64,000 nucleotides of DNA, taken from contig JADLAF010000221.1 in assembly GCA_020848375.1 (NCBI GenBank), positions 1 to 64,000 of the forward strand, written 5' to 3'. Shown one piece after another: positions 25,332-34,927 of the stretch (positions are counted from its first letter, which is position 1; each line of letters starts with the position of its first letter). The notes below the pieces were generated by a model. It was not told the DNA's origin. It saw only the letters and a program-made list of their open reading frames with translations, and ran no database searches. This DNA is from Ignavibacteriaceae bacterium. GTDB taxonomy: Bacteria; Bacteroidota; Ignavibacteria; Ignavibacteriales; Ignavibacteriaceae. The position numbers and the translations under genes were made by a program.

Positions 25332-26870
25332 ATGAGTTCCAAAAAGATACTAATTATAGATTTTGGCTCTCAGTTCACTCAGCTTATTACCAGGCGGATT
25401 CGTGAACTGAAAGTATTTTCGGAAATTGTTCCCGCGACAATGCCGTATGAGAAACTTTCGTTGAAGGATTCGGCAGGGATAATATTATCCGGCGGTCCGG
25501 TGAGTGTATATGACCAGGGGTCACCTCTTATTGACCAGAGAATTTTTCAGGAAGGCATTCCCGTACTTGGCATTTGTTACGGACTTCAGCTTATCTGTTA
25601 TCTAAAGGGCGGAGTGGTTGAAAATGACGGAGCACGGGAGTATGGCAAAGCTGTTCTGACAAAAGAAAAAGATCACCCGCTGCTTCATTCTGTCGGTCAT
25701 CATTCAACCGTATGGATGAGCCACGGGGATAAAGTAACAGCTATTCCGGCTGGCTTCAGCAATATAGCTTCAACTGATAACACGTCATTTTGTGTAATTG
25801 CCAATGACGCGGAGCGTATATATGGTGTGCAGTTCCATCCTGAGGTTCATCATACAGCCGCGGGGATGCAGATAATTAGCAATTTTTTGTTTGGCATCTG
25901 CAACGCGCTGCCCGATTGGACTCCGGGTAACTTTATATCTCACGCAATTGAATCAATCCGTAAGCAGACGGAGGGGAAAAAAGTGGTACTTGCGCTCAGC
26001 GGCGGGGTTGACTCTACCGTTGCTGCGGTGCTGATGAAAAGAGCCATCGGAGAAAATCTCCTTTGCTTTCATATAGATACCGGTCTCATGCGTAAAGATG
26101 AAAGCAGTCAGATTCTCAAACTGTTTAACGAACAGCTTGATCTTCATGTTTCATTCGTGCATGCCGCCGATATCTTCCTCAGCCGGCTGGCCAAAGTGAC
26201 TGATCCTGAAAAGAAAAGGAAAATTATCGGTAATGCCTTTATTGAGATATTTGAAGAAGAAGCAAAAAAGGCGGGTGAAATTGAGTTTTTAGTGCAGGGC
26301 ACACTTTATCCCGATGTGATTGAATCAGTTTCATTGAGGGGTACTTCTCACAAAATTAAAACACATCATAACGTGGGCGGTCTTCCTGAAAAAATGAATT
26401 TAAAGTTGATTGAGCCCTTCAGAGAACTGTTTAAGGATGAAGTCCGCTTGATCGGTGCTGAACTTGGTATCCCGGCTGATTTTCTTGAACGGCATCCATT
26501 TCCCGGACCCGGGCTTGCAGTGAGAATACTTGGTGACATCACTGCTGAAAAACTGGATGTTCTGAGGGAAGCAGATGATATATATACTTCTGCTCTGAAA
26601 AAGTCAGGACTGTACAACAAAATCTGGCAGGCATTTGCAGTTCTGTTGCCTGTGCAGTCAGTCGGCGTAATGGGTGATGCGCGTACTTATGAAAATGTAC
26701 TTGCCTTGCGTGCTGTAACCTCACAGGATGGTATGACGGCGGACTGGTACCGCTTTGACGGTGAGTTCCTCGCTGATGTATCAAATCAGATAATTAATTC
26801 AGTCAAGGGGATAAACCGTGTTGTCTATGATATCAGTTCTAAACCACCGGCTACTATTGAATGGGAATAA
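25332..26870 (+). CDS. guaA: GMP synthase (glutamine-hydrolysing)
   Basis: About 512 residues from the ATG at 25332; a TTG two codons earlier is also possible. It converts XMP to GMP with ATP and glutamine. The class I glutamine amidotransferase domain has GICYGLQLI with the nucleophile Cys and FHPEVHHT with the catalytic His. The ATP pyrophosphatase loop is ALSGGVDSTVAA near residue 223. The C-terminal dimerisation domain ends VVYDISSKPPATIEWE, the family's standard end. Its last codons overlap the TPR gene by 10 bases. Confidence 0.97.
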   Translation: MSSKKILIIDFGSQFTQLITRRIRELKVFSEIVPATMPYEKLSLKDSAGIILSGGPVSVYDQGSPLIDQRIFQEGIPVLGICYGLQLICYLKGGVVENDGAREYGKAVLTKEKDHPLLHSVGHHSTVWMSHGDKVTAIPAGFSNIASTDNTSFCVIANDAERIYGVQFHPEVHHTAAGMQIISNFLFGICNALPDWTPGNFISHAIESIRKQTEGKKVVLALSGGVDSTVAAVLMKRAIGENLLCFHIDTGLMRKDESSQILKLFNEQLDLHVSFVHAADIFLSRLAKVTDPEKKRKIIGNAFIEIFEEEAKKAGEIEFLVQGTLYPDVIESVSLRGTSHKIKTHHNVGGLPEKMNLKLIEPFRELFKDEVRLIGAELGIPADFLERHPFPGPGLAVRILGDITAEKLDVLREADDIYTSALKKSGLYNKIWQAFAVLLPVQSVGVMGDARTYENVLALRAVTSQDGMTADWYRFDGEFLADVSNQIINSVKGINRVVYDISSKPPATIEWE

Positions 26871-27769
26871 TACGCTTAAAACCAGCTCCCAATTACAAAC
26901 TTGATCATCAGGTAAAGAAGATCCGGGCATTTCTGGACTCCGGTGATCTTCTTCATGCTTTTCAGCTTCTGCAGGGTGCTCAAGCCGAATTTTCAGGAGA
27001 GTTTCGTATAACCGAACTCCTGATTGAGTGCTATATACAGCAGGGAAAAAATCGCCTTGCTCACGAAGCATATCTGCAGTATCTTGATGCAAACCCGGAT
27101 GATGAATGGGTGGTTCTGGCTTACGGCAGATTTTTATTTCACCAAAAGAAATGGAACAAAGCTCTTAAGGTATTCCGTTCGCTCGAGGTTTCAAGATATC
27201 CCAATTTGGCGCTTCTGAGCGGTTATTGTTCGTTCCGGTCAGGTAATCTTAAGGCGGCAAAAAGATATTTTGAGTACTACATCAGGCGAAATGAAGAAAA
27301 GGGGATTCATTCAGTTTCGTACTATTATCTTTCTTTAGTTTATGCGAAAACCGGAATGCACCATGAGGCGGTACCGCTTATTGAGAGTCTGGCTGATTTA
27401 TTTTCAGACAATCCGCGTGTTGCCCGGCTTCTCACGTATGTTTATATGAAATGTGACATGACCGAACATGCACTGCGCTCATCTGTTAAAGCTCTCGCCC
27501 TGCTGCCTGAAAATAAAAAAATGCTTGCTCTGGCAATCACCGTTATGCTTCACAGCAAAGAAGGAGCTACTGCACTAAAGGCAATTGAAAAATATGAAGC
27601 CCTTGCAGCTCCGGCAGAAAAACGTAAAATCAGTTTCTGGAAGGCGGATGCTTATCTTTATGAAAAAAAGTATGCTTATGCCCGGCGAAAATATCTTGAG
27701 ATACTGGACTCTGACCCTGAAAATAGTAAAGCAAAACACGCACTGGAAATAATAGCGAAAAAATATTAA
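26861..27769 (+). CDS. Tetratricopeptide repeat protein
   Basis: 302 residues made almost wholly of helical hairpins with TPR-like spacing, for example YFEYYIRRNEEKGIHSVSYYYLSLVYAKTGMHHEAVPLIESLADLF as overlapping helices and KYLEILDSDPENSKAKHALEI near the end. No signal peptide is seen, so it is likely cytoplasmic. It overlaps guaA by 10 bases and the following periplasmic-protein gene by one base (TAATG). This points to co-transcription, and perhaps a scaffold role with the next gene product. No enzymatic motif is seen. Confidence 0.8.
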   Translation: MGIIRLKPAPNYKLDHQVKKIRAFLDSGDLLHAFQLLQGAQAEFSGEFRITELLIECYIQQGKNRLAHEAYLQYLDANPDDEWVVLAYGRFLFHQKKWNKALKVFRSLEVSRYPNLALLSGYCSFRSGNLKAAKRYFEYYIRRNEEKGIHSVSYYYLSLVYAKTGMHHEAVPLIESLADLFSDNPRVARLLTYVYMKCDMTEHALRSSVKALALLPENKKMLALAITVMLHSKEGATALKAIEKYEALAAPAEKRKISFWKADAYLYEKKYAYARRKYLEILDSDPENSKAKHALEIIAKKY

Positions 27770-29514
27770 TGAGAATACTTAATGTCTTCCTGTTACTTGT
27801 TTTTCAAACTGCAGTGGTATTATCCAGCCAGACTGCTCAGATTGATTCTCTGAATGCGGTAAAACTGCTCCAGGCATCCCGTTATCTCAGTGAGGCGAGA
27901 TATGCTGAAGCACTGCCAATCCTTGAATTTCTCAAAAAATCTGAAGTCCGTGAAGCAGCATCCTCCGCTGCTCTGCTTTTAACAAGGTATAATCTGTTAA
28001 CTGGAAAAACCTCTGAAGCAAACAAAATTCTTTCTGAAGTTGACACTACCGGACTGGATATCAATCTTCGAAAGGAATTTGTATTTCTGCGCAGTGAGAT
28101 TTCTTATAACCTCACAGAGTTCAATCAGTCGTTTGAGTATCTTCTCCAGACATTTCCGTTCCTGAGCGGTCGTGAAGACACGGTAAGTTTTTTTACAAAT
28201 CTTGAAAATCTTGCGATTTACTTTATTGATGAGCAATACTTAAAAAGAAAAATTGATCTCTTAAAAGGAAGTCAGGAAGTCCAGTTTCTGACTCTTGCAC
28301 TTGCAGAGAAACTGATTCAGACCGGAAAAGCTGAGCAGGCACACAAGCTGCTTCTTGAAATACTTCAGATTTCACCCGGTTCACTGGTTCACGAAAAAAC
28401 CTCAGAACTGCTGCTAACATTTAAGGAAATTTTCGGGGGGGATGCTGATCAGCGGATTGGAGTAGTTGCGGTTGTCCTGCCCCTGACCATTGGTGAAACC
28501 GGTGAAACAAACACCGCAGGTACACAGGTTCTCAGCGGAATTCAGTTCGCTGTTGATGAGTTCAACCGTGAGAATACATCCAATGTTGGCATTGTTATCT
28601 ACGATACCAGAGGAGAGAACTCTGAACTGATTCGTATCGCCTCAGAAATAAAACAGATCGAGGGACTAAAAGCGGTTGTCGGTTCTCTTTTCAGCAGCGA
28701 GACTAACACGCTCTGTTACCTGCTGCACGATCTTGATGTACCGGTTATTTCTCCCACTGCAACTGATGACAGTCTTACCATATCGCATCAGCGGTTTTTT
28801 CAGGCAAACCCTTCATTTTCGATCAGAGGGGAATCGATGGCGCAGTACCTTATATATACTGAGGGGAAAAGAAGAATTGCCGTTATCTATCAGGATCAGA
28901 CTTATGCCTCGCTGGTCGCTTTTTCTTTCAGGAAGGAATTTGAGAGACTCGGAGGTAAGGTTACTCTCTTCGAGCCGGTTTCCTCAAGCGGGAGCGAAAT
29001 TCAGTCAATAACTGCAAATCTTGCTGTCCAAATTTCAGCCGGAACGGAAGGATTGTTCTTTCCGTTCGCTGATAAAAAATTTATTTCCGTGATGAATAAC
29101 TCCTTCAGCAGGGCAAACCTGAAAACAAATCTCTACGGAAATCAGGACTGGTTCTCGATTAAAGAACTGGCGCTTAATCAGTCTCTGGTCGAAAATCTTG
29201 TGATTTCATCAGACTATTTTGTAGAGTATGCATCACCTGCTTACCTGGAATTTGCCAAACAGTTTTACGAACTTACCGGTGAGGAGCCGCTAAGAAATCA
29301 CTTTTATGGCTATGACCTTTTAGCCGGATTGCTTCCGCTCATCGAAAAAAACAAGGATGCAAACCTGACCGATGTCCTTAAGAAAGAGACAAATTTTGAC
29401 GGATTCCATAATTCCCTCAACTTTGGAGACGGCAGAACCAACCGATATATGATTTTTTTCAAATATAAAAATGACGGTTTTGAACTGATTGACCGTTTCA
29501 GGGTGAGCCGATGA
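27769..29514 (+). CDS. Periplasmic ligand-binding protein with N-terminal TPR-like region (LpoA/LivJ fold)
   Basis: 581 residues. A signal peptide (MRILNVFLLLVFQTAVVLSSQ) is followed by about 200 residues of helical repeats. Then comes a Peripla_BP_6-type domain starting IGVVAVVLPLTIGETGETNTAG near 225, with GIQFAVDEFN and PVISPTATDDSLT near 325. This order, TPR-like then LivJ-like, is that of LpoA-type penicillin-binding-protein activators and of some amino-acid ABC binding proteins. No permease or ATPase gene is adjacent, which favours a non-transport role. It overlaps radC by four bases. Confidence 0.8.
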   Translation: MRILNVFLLLVFQTAVVLSSQTAQIDSLNAVKLLQASRYLSEARYAEALPILEFLKKSEVREAASSAALLLTRYNLLTGKTSEANKILSEVDTTGLDINLRKEFVFLRSEISYNLTEFNQSFEYLLQTFPFLSGREDTVSFFTNLENLAIYFIDEQYLKRKIDLLKGSQEVQFLTLALAEKLIQTGKAEQAHKLLLEILQISPGSLVHEKTSELLLTFKEIFGGDADQRIGVVAVVLPLTIGETGETNTAGTQVLSGIQFAVDEFNRENTSNVGIVIYDTRGENSELIRIASEIKQIEGLKAVVGSLFSSETNTLCYLLHDLDVPVISPTATDDSLTISHQRFFQANPSFSIRGESMAQYLIYTEGKRRIAVIYQDQTYASLVAFSFRKEFERLGGKVTLFEPVSSSGSEIQSITANLAVQISAGTEGLFFPFADKKFISVMNNSFSRANLKTNLYGNQDWFSIKELALNQSLVENLVISSDYFVEYASPAYLEFAKQFYELTGEEPLRNHFYGYDLLAGLLPLIEKNKDANLTDVLKKETNFDGFHNSLNFGDGRTNRYMIFFKYKNDGFELIDRFRVSR

Positions 29515-30245
29515 GCGAAAATGAAGAGCCGCTTAAGTTCAGAGATTTCCCGGCTGATGACAAACCCCGGGAAAAACTGCTTAAATACGGGGCTGACAAA
29601 CTCTCAGAATCAGAGTTACTTGCTATTCTGATCAGGACAGGGACAAAAAACAAGTCAGTCCTTGATTTGGCGAGGGGTCTGATTCTTGAGCATAAGAACC
29701 TGACGATTCTTTCCCAGGTGAGATCTGCCCAGAAGCTGAGAGAACACAAGGGAATTGGAGCTGATAAGGCAGCCACACTTCTGGCCGCTTTTGAGATTGC
29801 GCGCCGTGTCAAGCCGGACGACCGGTATGAAGATCCGAATGTTCGGGTTACCTCCCCTGAGTATATCGTTAATAAATTCAGCTCAGAATTAAAGACTGAA
29901 ATGGTTGAAAAGTTTTATGTAATAGCGCTCAATGCCGCGAACAGCATAATTTCCACAAAGCTCATTTCCTCCGGTCATTTAGATGCCAGTGTGGTGCATC
30001 CGCGTGAGATATTTAAGTTCGCCATTGAGTGCAGCGCCAAATCCATCATTCTGCTCCACAACCACCCAAGCGGAAACACCGAGCCGAGTAAGGCAGACAT
30101 AAGCATTACCGACAGGATTGTAAAAGGGGGGCATATCTTTTCGATCAAGGTTTTGGACCATATTATAATCGCCGGAAACGGTTTCTCCAGCTTTGTTGAG
30201 AGAGGGCTGATAGCCGATACTCAGGAGTATCTCTCAAATGGCTGA
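29511..30245 (+). CDS. radC: RadC family JAB-domain protein
   Basis: 244 residues, the normal length. The N-terminal helix-hairpin-helix-like region has REKLLKYGADKLSESELLAILIRTGTKNKSVLDLA. The C-terminal JAB1/MPN domain holds the metal-binding signature ILLHNHPSGNTEPSKADISIT, a HxHP...SxxD motif. Despite the name, a repair role is not established; the domain resembles metal-dependent isopeptidases. It follows the LpoA-like gene with a four-base overlap (ATGA). Confidence 0.95.
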   Translation: MSENEEPLKFRDFPADDKPREKLLKYGADKLSESELLAILIRTGTKNKSVLDLARGLILEHKNLTILSQVRSAQKLREHKGIGADKAATLLAAFEIARRVKPDDRYEDPNVRVTSPEYIVNKFSSELKTEMVEKFYVIALNAANSIISTKLISSGHLDASVVHPREIFKFAIECSAKSIILLHNHPSGNTEPSKADISITDRIVKGGHIFSIKVLDHIIIAGNGFSSFVERGLIADTQEYLSNG

Positions 30246-30351
30246 GTTGATGGCTTAATTCCCTTAAAATTCGGAGAAATTGACTATTTTTGCCTCTGAA
30301 AGTCGAAAAATGGCAAATTATGTGATTTCGTTGCAGTGAAGTTCGATTTAA

Positions 30352-30383
30352 ATTGACTCTACGGGAAAGTCCGCTTATATTTG
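30352..30383 (+). promoter_or_regulatory. Promoter of the coiled-coil lipoprotein/LysM operon
   Basis: ATTG at 30352-30355, 20 bases, then TATATTTG at 30376-30383 (TAnnTTTG). The start codon at 30489 is about 105 bases downstream, leaving a leader with GGAGGAAT near its end. A second TAnnTTTG element (TATTTTTG) lies at 30285-30292 without a matching upstream TTG. Confidence 0.65.
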
Positions 30384-30488
30384 TATATCTATTTATAGAT
30401 TTTAACGATTTTAATGCGGGCAAAGACCCGGTCAAAAGCATAGAATTTAGTTAAGTATATTAATCAACATAAACGGAGGAATCCAACG

Positions 30489-30755
30489 ATGAGAAAATCT
30501 CTGAGAACGATCGCGATGATAGGTGTTTTCGGAATTTCTTCCTTCTTTGCCGGTTGCGGCGGAGTTACTGAAGAGCAGTTAGCTCAGTTACAGTCACTCA
30601 AAAATGAAGTCAGCTCACTTGAAAAGCAGGTTAATGGTCTGAAAGAACAGAGAGCACGGCTGGAGAAAGAAATCTCTGATAAAAACAAAAAGCTTGAAGA
30701 GTGCGCTAAGATTAAGCAGGAAACTCAGGCTAATTTACAGAAACTGAATAAATAA
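30489..30755 (+). CDS. Small coiled-coil lipoprotein (Lpp-like)
   Basis: 88 residues. The signal sequence ends at a lipobox FAGC, with Cys near residue 22, so the mature protein should be lipid-anchored. The remainder is a continuous heptad-like coiled coil (LAQLQSLKNEVSSLEKQVNG ... KKLEECAKIKQETQ), much like Braun lipoprotein in size and style. It lacks the C-terminal Lys arrangement needed to be certain of covalent peptidoglycan attachment, although it does end in LNK. A strong ribosome binding site (GGAGGAAT) precedes it. It is followed 18 bases later by the LysM gene, so the pair may tether outer membrane and cell wall. Confidence 0.8.
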   Translation: MRKSLRTIAMIGVFGISSFFAGCGGVTEEQLAQLQSLKNEVSSLEKQVNGLKEQRARLEKEISDKNKKLEECAKIKQETQANLQKLNK

Positions 30756-30773
30756 GGAAAGTGAGGAAAAAAC

Positions 30774-31466
30774 ATGAAATTCAATAGAATGTTCGCATTT
30801 GTTTTCGTTCTCGCTTTAAGCCTGAATCTCTATGCTCAGAATCAAGAGATGACAGTTGAAGAGTGGCAGAATGAAATGGACAAAAACAGAGCAAAAGTAA
30901 CCTCACTCCAGAAAGAGATTGAGACTCTTAACTCTGATATCAGCAACCTCAACAATCAGCTTTCAAAGATGCAGTCCTACGAAGATTGTATGGATGATGC
31001 TTATGCAATGGTTGGTGCAAAAAAAGCTGAAGTAGATAATTTCCGTAAAGCAGTTAACGAGCTTGAAGGAAAGATCAGAAGAAAAGAAGGCCCGAAGGCA
31101 GACAGACAGAAAGATCTTGACGCTCTGAAAGCAAACAAAATAAGTGCTCTTCCTGAATTCTATGACAGAGTACACAATCAGATGCAGAAAATGCTTAATG
31201 ACTGGGTAGAAGAAACTGCAAAAGTTGAATCAGATAACAACTACACGGTTGTAAAAGGCGACTGCCTCTGGTATATCGCACGCAGAAAAGAATTCTATGG
31301 CAACGGTTTTGCATGGCCTAAAATTTATCAGGCAAACAGAAACCAGATCAAGAATCCTGATCTCATTTATCCTCAGCAGGTTTTCACCATTCCGGCTCTG
31401 ACCGCTGACGAAAAAGAAAAGTACGACAAACTGAGAAGCAACTACAAACCTGCACCAGTGCAGTAA
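30774..31466 (+). CDS. LysM domain protein with coiled-coil N-terminus
   Basis: 230 residues. A signal peptide (FNRMFAFVFVLALSLNLYAQ) is followed by a coiled coil at about 30-110 (QNEMDKNRAKVTSLQKEIET ...). A LysM peptidoglycan-binding domain lies near 155-205 (NYTVVKGDCLWYIARRKEFYG ... RNQIKNPDLIYPQQVFTIP). It probably binds peptidoglycan in the periplasm and, with the preceding lipoprotein, may link envelope layers. A terminator follows at 31498. Confidence 0.88.
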   Translation: MKFNRMFAFVFVLALSLNLYAQNQEMTVEEWQNEMDKNRAKVTSLQKEIETLNSDISNLNNQLSKMQSYEDCMDDAYAMVGAKKAEVDNFRKAVNELEGKIRRKEGPKADRQKDLDALKANKISALPEFYDRVHNQMQKMLNDWVEETAKVESDNNYTVVKGDCLWYIARRKEFYGNGFAWPKIYQANRNQIKNPDLIYPQQVFTIPALTADEKEKYDKLRSNYKPAPVQ

Positions 31467-31497
31467 TTTGTCTTCGCTGTTAAGATAATTGTATTTA

Positions 31498-31539
31498 TGC
31501 CTTGGCTGCCTTTTAGGGCAGCCGGGGCATTTTAATTTT
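31498..31539 (+). terminator. Rho-independent terminator after the LysM gene
   Basis: A 13-base-pair stem is built from TGCCTTGGCTGCC and GGCAGCCGGGGCA (two G-T pairs) with a 6-base loop. It is followed by TTTTAATTTT. Confidence 0.8.
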
Positions 31540-31549
31540 AAAGGTATAT

Positions 31550-32515
31550 ATGGCTGAGTTTGAAAAACGTTTCTCGCTTGAGGGAATTAACCTTCTTACC
31601 TTTTTTGGGTTTAATGACAACAACCTGCGGCTCCTCGAAAACAGATATAACACAACCCTGATTGCACGCGGTGAGTCACTCCTTATCCGGGGTGTTCAGC
31701 AGGAAGTTGAAATTGTTGAAAAGCTGCTCAAGGAGATGGCTTTTGTACTGAACACAAAAGGGGAACTTTCAGAACGCGATGTAGCAATGATCGTTGAACT
31801 GGTTGGCAAGGGGAAGGAGATGGTTAATGACAAGGACTTTGATTCCATTATTCTATATACAAAAAATGATGTTATCAAAGCCAAAACGGCAGGTCAGGTC
31901 GCCTATCTTCAGATAGCCCGTAAAAACGATATTTGTTTTGCAATCGGACCGGCGGGCACCGGTAAAACTTATCTTGCTGTGGCATTTGCCGTGAGTGCAT
32001 TAAAGAATGGATTTGTAAAAAAAATCGTCCTTGCACGGCCGGCAGTTGAAGCTGGTGAAAGTCTGGGATTCCTTCCAGGCGATTTCAGAGAAAAGATTGA
32101 CCCTTATCTTCGTCCTCTGTATGATGCGCTCGATGATATGCTCCCTACAGAAAAACTTAAGTCTTATATAGAGAAAGGTATTGTAGAAATAGTACCTCTG
32201 GCATATATGCGAGGCAGAACTCTGAATAATGCGTTTGTGATTCTGGATGAGGCACAGAACTCAACTGATACTCAGATGAAAATGTTTTTAACGCGTCTTG
32301 GTGCAAATTCCCGTTCGATCATAACAGGTGACATCACTCAGATTGATTTGCCTTCAAAAACAGCAAGCGGTCTTATAAAAGCAAAGGAAATTTTGCAGGG
32401 TATTGAAGGTGTTGGATTTATTTACTTCGAAAAATCTGATGTTGTCCGCCATAAATTAGTGAAGGATATAATTGATGCTTATGAAAGATATCAGGATAAA
32501 ACTTCCTTAAAGTGA
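31550..32515 (+). CDS. phoH: PhoH family ATPase
   Basis: 321 residues. The N-terminal KH-like region (LLENRYNTTLIARGESLLIRG) is followed by the PhoH P-loop domain: Walker A GPAGTGKTYLA near residue 138, AVEAGESLGFLPGDFREKIDPYLRP, and Walker B FVILDEAQNST near 230 with TGDITQIDLP. PhoH/YbeZ proteins are linked to RNA handling together with YbeY. Regulation by phosphate is known in some bacteria, but no Pho box was seen here. Its end overlaps the end of the opposing mazG gene by a few bases. Confidence 0.95.
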   Translation: MAEFEKRFSLEGINLLTFFGFNDNNLRLLENRYNTTLIARGESLLIRGVQQEVEIVEKLLKEMAFVLNTKGELSERDVAMIVELVGKGKEMVNDKDFDSIILYTKNDVIKAKTAGQVAYLQIARKNDICFAIGPAGTGKTYLAVAFAVSALKNGFVKKIVLARPAVEAGESLGFLPGDFREKIDPYLRPLYDALDDMLPTEKLKSYIEKGIVEIVPLAYMRGRTLNNAFVILDEAQNSTDTQMKMFLTRLGANSRSIITGDITQIDLPSKTASGLIKAKEILQGIEGVGFIYFEKSDVVRHKLVKDIIDAYERYQDKTSLK

Positions 32516-33274
32516 TTCTTTAGTTTTACTTTCTTCCCATAACTCATCCATCAGTTTAAGTCCGGCTTCGGCAAGAGGGATTTCTTTTTTTCTGAGTTCT
32601 TCCTCTATATATCTGAAGCGCTTCATAAATTTTGTTGTTGCCTTCCTGAGTGCGTCCTCCGGATTGACCTGAATGAATCTTGAGTAATTTGACAGAGCAA
32701 ACAGCAGATCCCCAAACTCTTCCTCAGTTTTTTGTTTGTCACCTCCTGCCTCAGCTTCTCTGAACTCGTTAAGTTCTTCAGCTACTTTCTTCCAGACCTC
32801 ATCTTTATGGCTCCAGTCAAACCCGACTTTTGAAGCTTTCTCCTGAATGCGATGCGCCTTTAGTAGGGCTGGCAGGTCAGAAGGAATTCCCTCAAGTAGT
32901 GATTTTCTTCCCTCAGAAAGCTTTATGGTCTCCCAGTTCTTTTTCACTTCGGTTGAATCTGCAACTTCGGTTTCAGCAAAAACGTGAGGGTGTCGTCTTA
33001 TTAGTTTTTCGGTAATCGAGTCTATTACATCGTTCACCGTGAATTCTTGCTTTTCCTCCGCCATTATAGTATGGAATACCACATGCAGGAGCAGGTCTCC
33101 CAGCTCCATTTTGAGCTCATTATAGTCACCCTCGTCAATAGCGTGGACAACTTCAAACGCTTCTTCCAGGGTGTTTGCTTTTATGGAATCGTTGGTTTGC
33201 TCTCTGTCCCACGGACATTCTTTACGGAGTCGTTTCACGATAGCGATAAATTCGTTAAATTTAATTTCAGACAT
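32507..33274 (-). CDS. mazG: Nucleoside triphosphate pyrophosphohydrolase MazG
   Basis: 255 residues on the minus strand. It hydrolyses NTPs and dNTPs to monophosphates, removing non-canonical nucleotides. The entry motif is LRKECPWDREQTNDSI near residue 15. The metal-binding EExxE...ExxD patterns are LEEAFEVVHAIDEGDYNELKMELGDLLLHVVFH near 32-65 and a second repeat EEFGDLLFALSNYSRF near 185, typical of the duplicated MazG form. It converges on phoH and diverges from ridA with 69 bp between start codons. Confidence 0.95.
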   Translation of the reverse strand: MSEIKFNEFIAIVKRLRKECPWDREQTNDSIKANTLEEAFEVVHAIDEGDYNELKMELGDLLLHVVFHTIMAEEKQEFTVNDVIDSITEKLIRRHPHVFAETEVADSTEVKKNWETIKLSEGRKSLLEGIPSDLPALLKAHRIQEKASKVGFDWSHKDEVWKKVAEELNEFREAEAGGDKQKTEEEFGDLLFALSNYSRFIQVNPEDALRKATTKFMKRFRYIEEELRKKEIPLAEAGLKLMDELWEESKTKESL

Positions 33275-33343
33275 TCAAAATATACTGCGGGATGTTCACT
33301 GAATTATCTTCAAAACAGCTTTAAAGATAGGAAAAGAAGACAG

Positions 33344-33811
33344 ATGTTAATAGAAGAAAAAATTAAATCCCTTGGGCTTAGCATTCCCGCGCCCGCAAAA
33401 CCATTAGCTGCATACATTCCTGCCATACAGACAGGTGATTTGGTTTTCACCTCTGGTCAGGTACCGCTTCAGGATGGTGTAATTCTTTATACAGGACAGG
33501 TCCCAACAGAACTAAGCGCGGAAGATGCAAGAAAAGCCGCTGAAATATGCTGTCTGAACTGCCTTGCGGCAGTAAAAGGAGTGGCTGGCTCACTTGATGC
33601 AATAGACCGGATAATAAAACTCACCGTTTTTGTTAATTCGGCGGCTGGATTCGGCGATCAGCCGGCTGTGGCAAACGGCGCGTCCGAACTGCTCGAGAAA
33701 ATTTTTGGTGACAAAGGCAAACACGCCCGTTCAGCGGTAGGTGCAGCCGGTCTTCCAAAAAACTCGGCTGTTGAAATTGAGATGATTGTTAAGCTGAAAC
33801 CGCTTAACTAA
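33344..33811 (+). CDS. RidA/YjgF family protein
   Basis: 155 residues from the ATG at 33344; upstream codons in frame belong to the mazG region. RidA proteins hydrolyse reactive enamine/imine intermediates. This is the longer subgroup: EEKIKSLGLSIPAPAKPLAAYIPAIQTGDLVFTSGQVP, then CLNCLAAVKGVAGSLD and a C-terminal HARSAVGAAGLPKNSAVEIEMIVKL with the conserved Arg. It is divergent from mazG, so two metabolite damage-control genes share a regulatory region. The next gene follows after 11 bases. The exact substrate is unknown. Confidence 0.92.
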   Translation: MLIEEKIKSLGLSIPAPAKPLAAYIPAIQTGDLVFTSGQVPLQDGVILYTGQVPTELSAEDARKAAEICCLNCLAAVKGVAGSLDAIDRIIKLTVFVNSAAGFGDQPAVANGASELLEKIFGDKGKHARSAVGAAGLPKNSAVEIEMIVKLKPLN

Positions 33812-33822
33812 CCAAGAGCCGG

Positions 33823-34920
33823 ATGACTCAGACAGCCAAAAGAAACAGGGTCATTTTCCTGGATTTGATACGGGCATTTGCGGTCCTGAATATGGTGCAG
33901 GGTCATACTATTGATGTCCTGCTGGGTAAGGAGTACCGGCTTCTGGACTCATTTGTTTTCAGCATCTGGAATTTTAACCGGGGTATGACCGCCCCCTTGT
34001 TTATGTTTACGGCAGGTACAACCTTTACCTATCTTTTTAGATTGCAGTCAGCCGGGTTTGCGGATAATCCCCGATTCTATAAGGGGTTCAAGCGCGCTCT
34101 GCTCCTGCTGTTTATCGGCTATCTTTTAAAACTGCCGACTGGTAATCCGCTTTACCTGTTTTCATTGCCGGGTCAGATGTGGAAGCTTTTCCTGGCAGCA
34201 GATGTTCTGCAAATTATTGCTTTTGGTCTTTTGTTTCTACTGCTGCATCTTTATCTGGCTGAAAAGTTTAAAATCAAAGATATATATATGTTAGGTGCCG
34301 GGCTTCTTATTACAGTTTTCAGCGCTCCGTATGTGCTTAATGTGAACTGGTCAGAATATATGCATGTTTCGTTTGCAAATTATCTGGACATGAATCATGG
34401 TTCTCTGTTTACCATTTTCCCCTGGCTGGCATATATATATGCTGGCGGAATTCTTGGCAGTTTTCTTGCAAAAGCAGGACGTATTCATGAAGAAAGAAAA
34501 CTTGGCGTTATAGTTGCAATTTCAGGAGTGATGCTTCTTGCGGCAGCATTTGCTTCTGATTTGCTCGAAGTCGCCAGTACTGGTAAATCAACTTTCTGGA
34601 TGCATAGCCCTGCACTGGTCTTTTTAAGATTGGGGTTAGTCCTCATTGTAACTTCGCTTTTTATTCTGGCTTCAATCAGAGTACGGGATATACCAAAAAC
34701 AGTAGTTCTCTTAGGTAGAAATACTCTGCTTATTTATGTTGTTCACCTGGTAATACTTTACGGAAGTCCGTGGAGTGTTGGTATCAACAAGTTTATAGGA
34801 GGTGCTTTTACTCCGATTGAAACGGTAATCTCAGCCCTCATCATGATAGTTCTGATGATAGCCATGGTAATTATCTTTAATAAACTGAATTTCAAAAACA
34901 GACAACTTGTAACTTCGTAA
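33823..34920 (+). CDS. DUF1624/HGSNAT-like multi-pass acyltransferase-related membrane protein
   Basis: 365 residues with about ten hydrophobic segments. The N-terminus [27 protein letters not shown], then [20 protein letters not shown], matches the heparan-alpha-glucosaminide N-acetyltransferase catalytic (DUF1624) and acyltransferase_3 style, where the first-helix Arg/Asp and the His of QGH are conserved. Members probably acylate sugars or lipids at the inner membrane. It lies between ridA and ruvB, and no obvious functional link is seen. The substrate is unknown. Confidence 0.78.
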   Translation: MTQTAKRNRVIFLDLIRAFAVLNMVQGHTIDVLLGKEYRLLDSFVFSIWNFNRGMTAPLFMFTAGTTFTYLFRLQSAGFADNPRFYKGFKRALLLLFIGYLLKLPTGNPLYLFSLPGQMWKLFLAADVLQIIAFGLLFLLLHLYLAEKFKIKDIYMLGAGLLITVFSAPYVLNVNWSEYMHVSFANYLDMNHGSLFTIFPWLAYIYAGGILGSFLAKAGRIHEERKLGVIVAISGVMLLAAAFASDLLEVASTGKSTFWMHSPALVFLRLGLVLIVTSLFILASIRVRDIPKTVVLLGRNTLLIYVVHLVILYGSPWSVGINKFIGGAFTPIETVISALIMIVLMIAMVIIFNKLNFKNRQLVTS

Positions 34921-34927
34921 AAGTTTT

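Noticed and set aside
33047-33343. N-terminal extension of the RidA frame
   Set aside because: It runs antisense through mazG and has no RidA homology; the family N-terminus begins at the ATG 33344.
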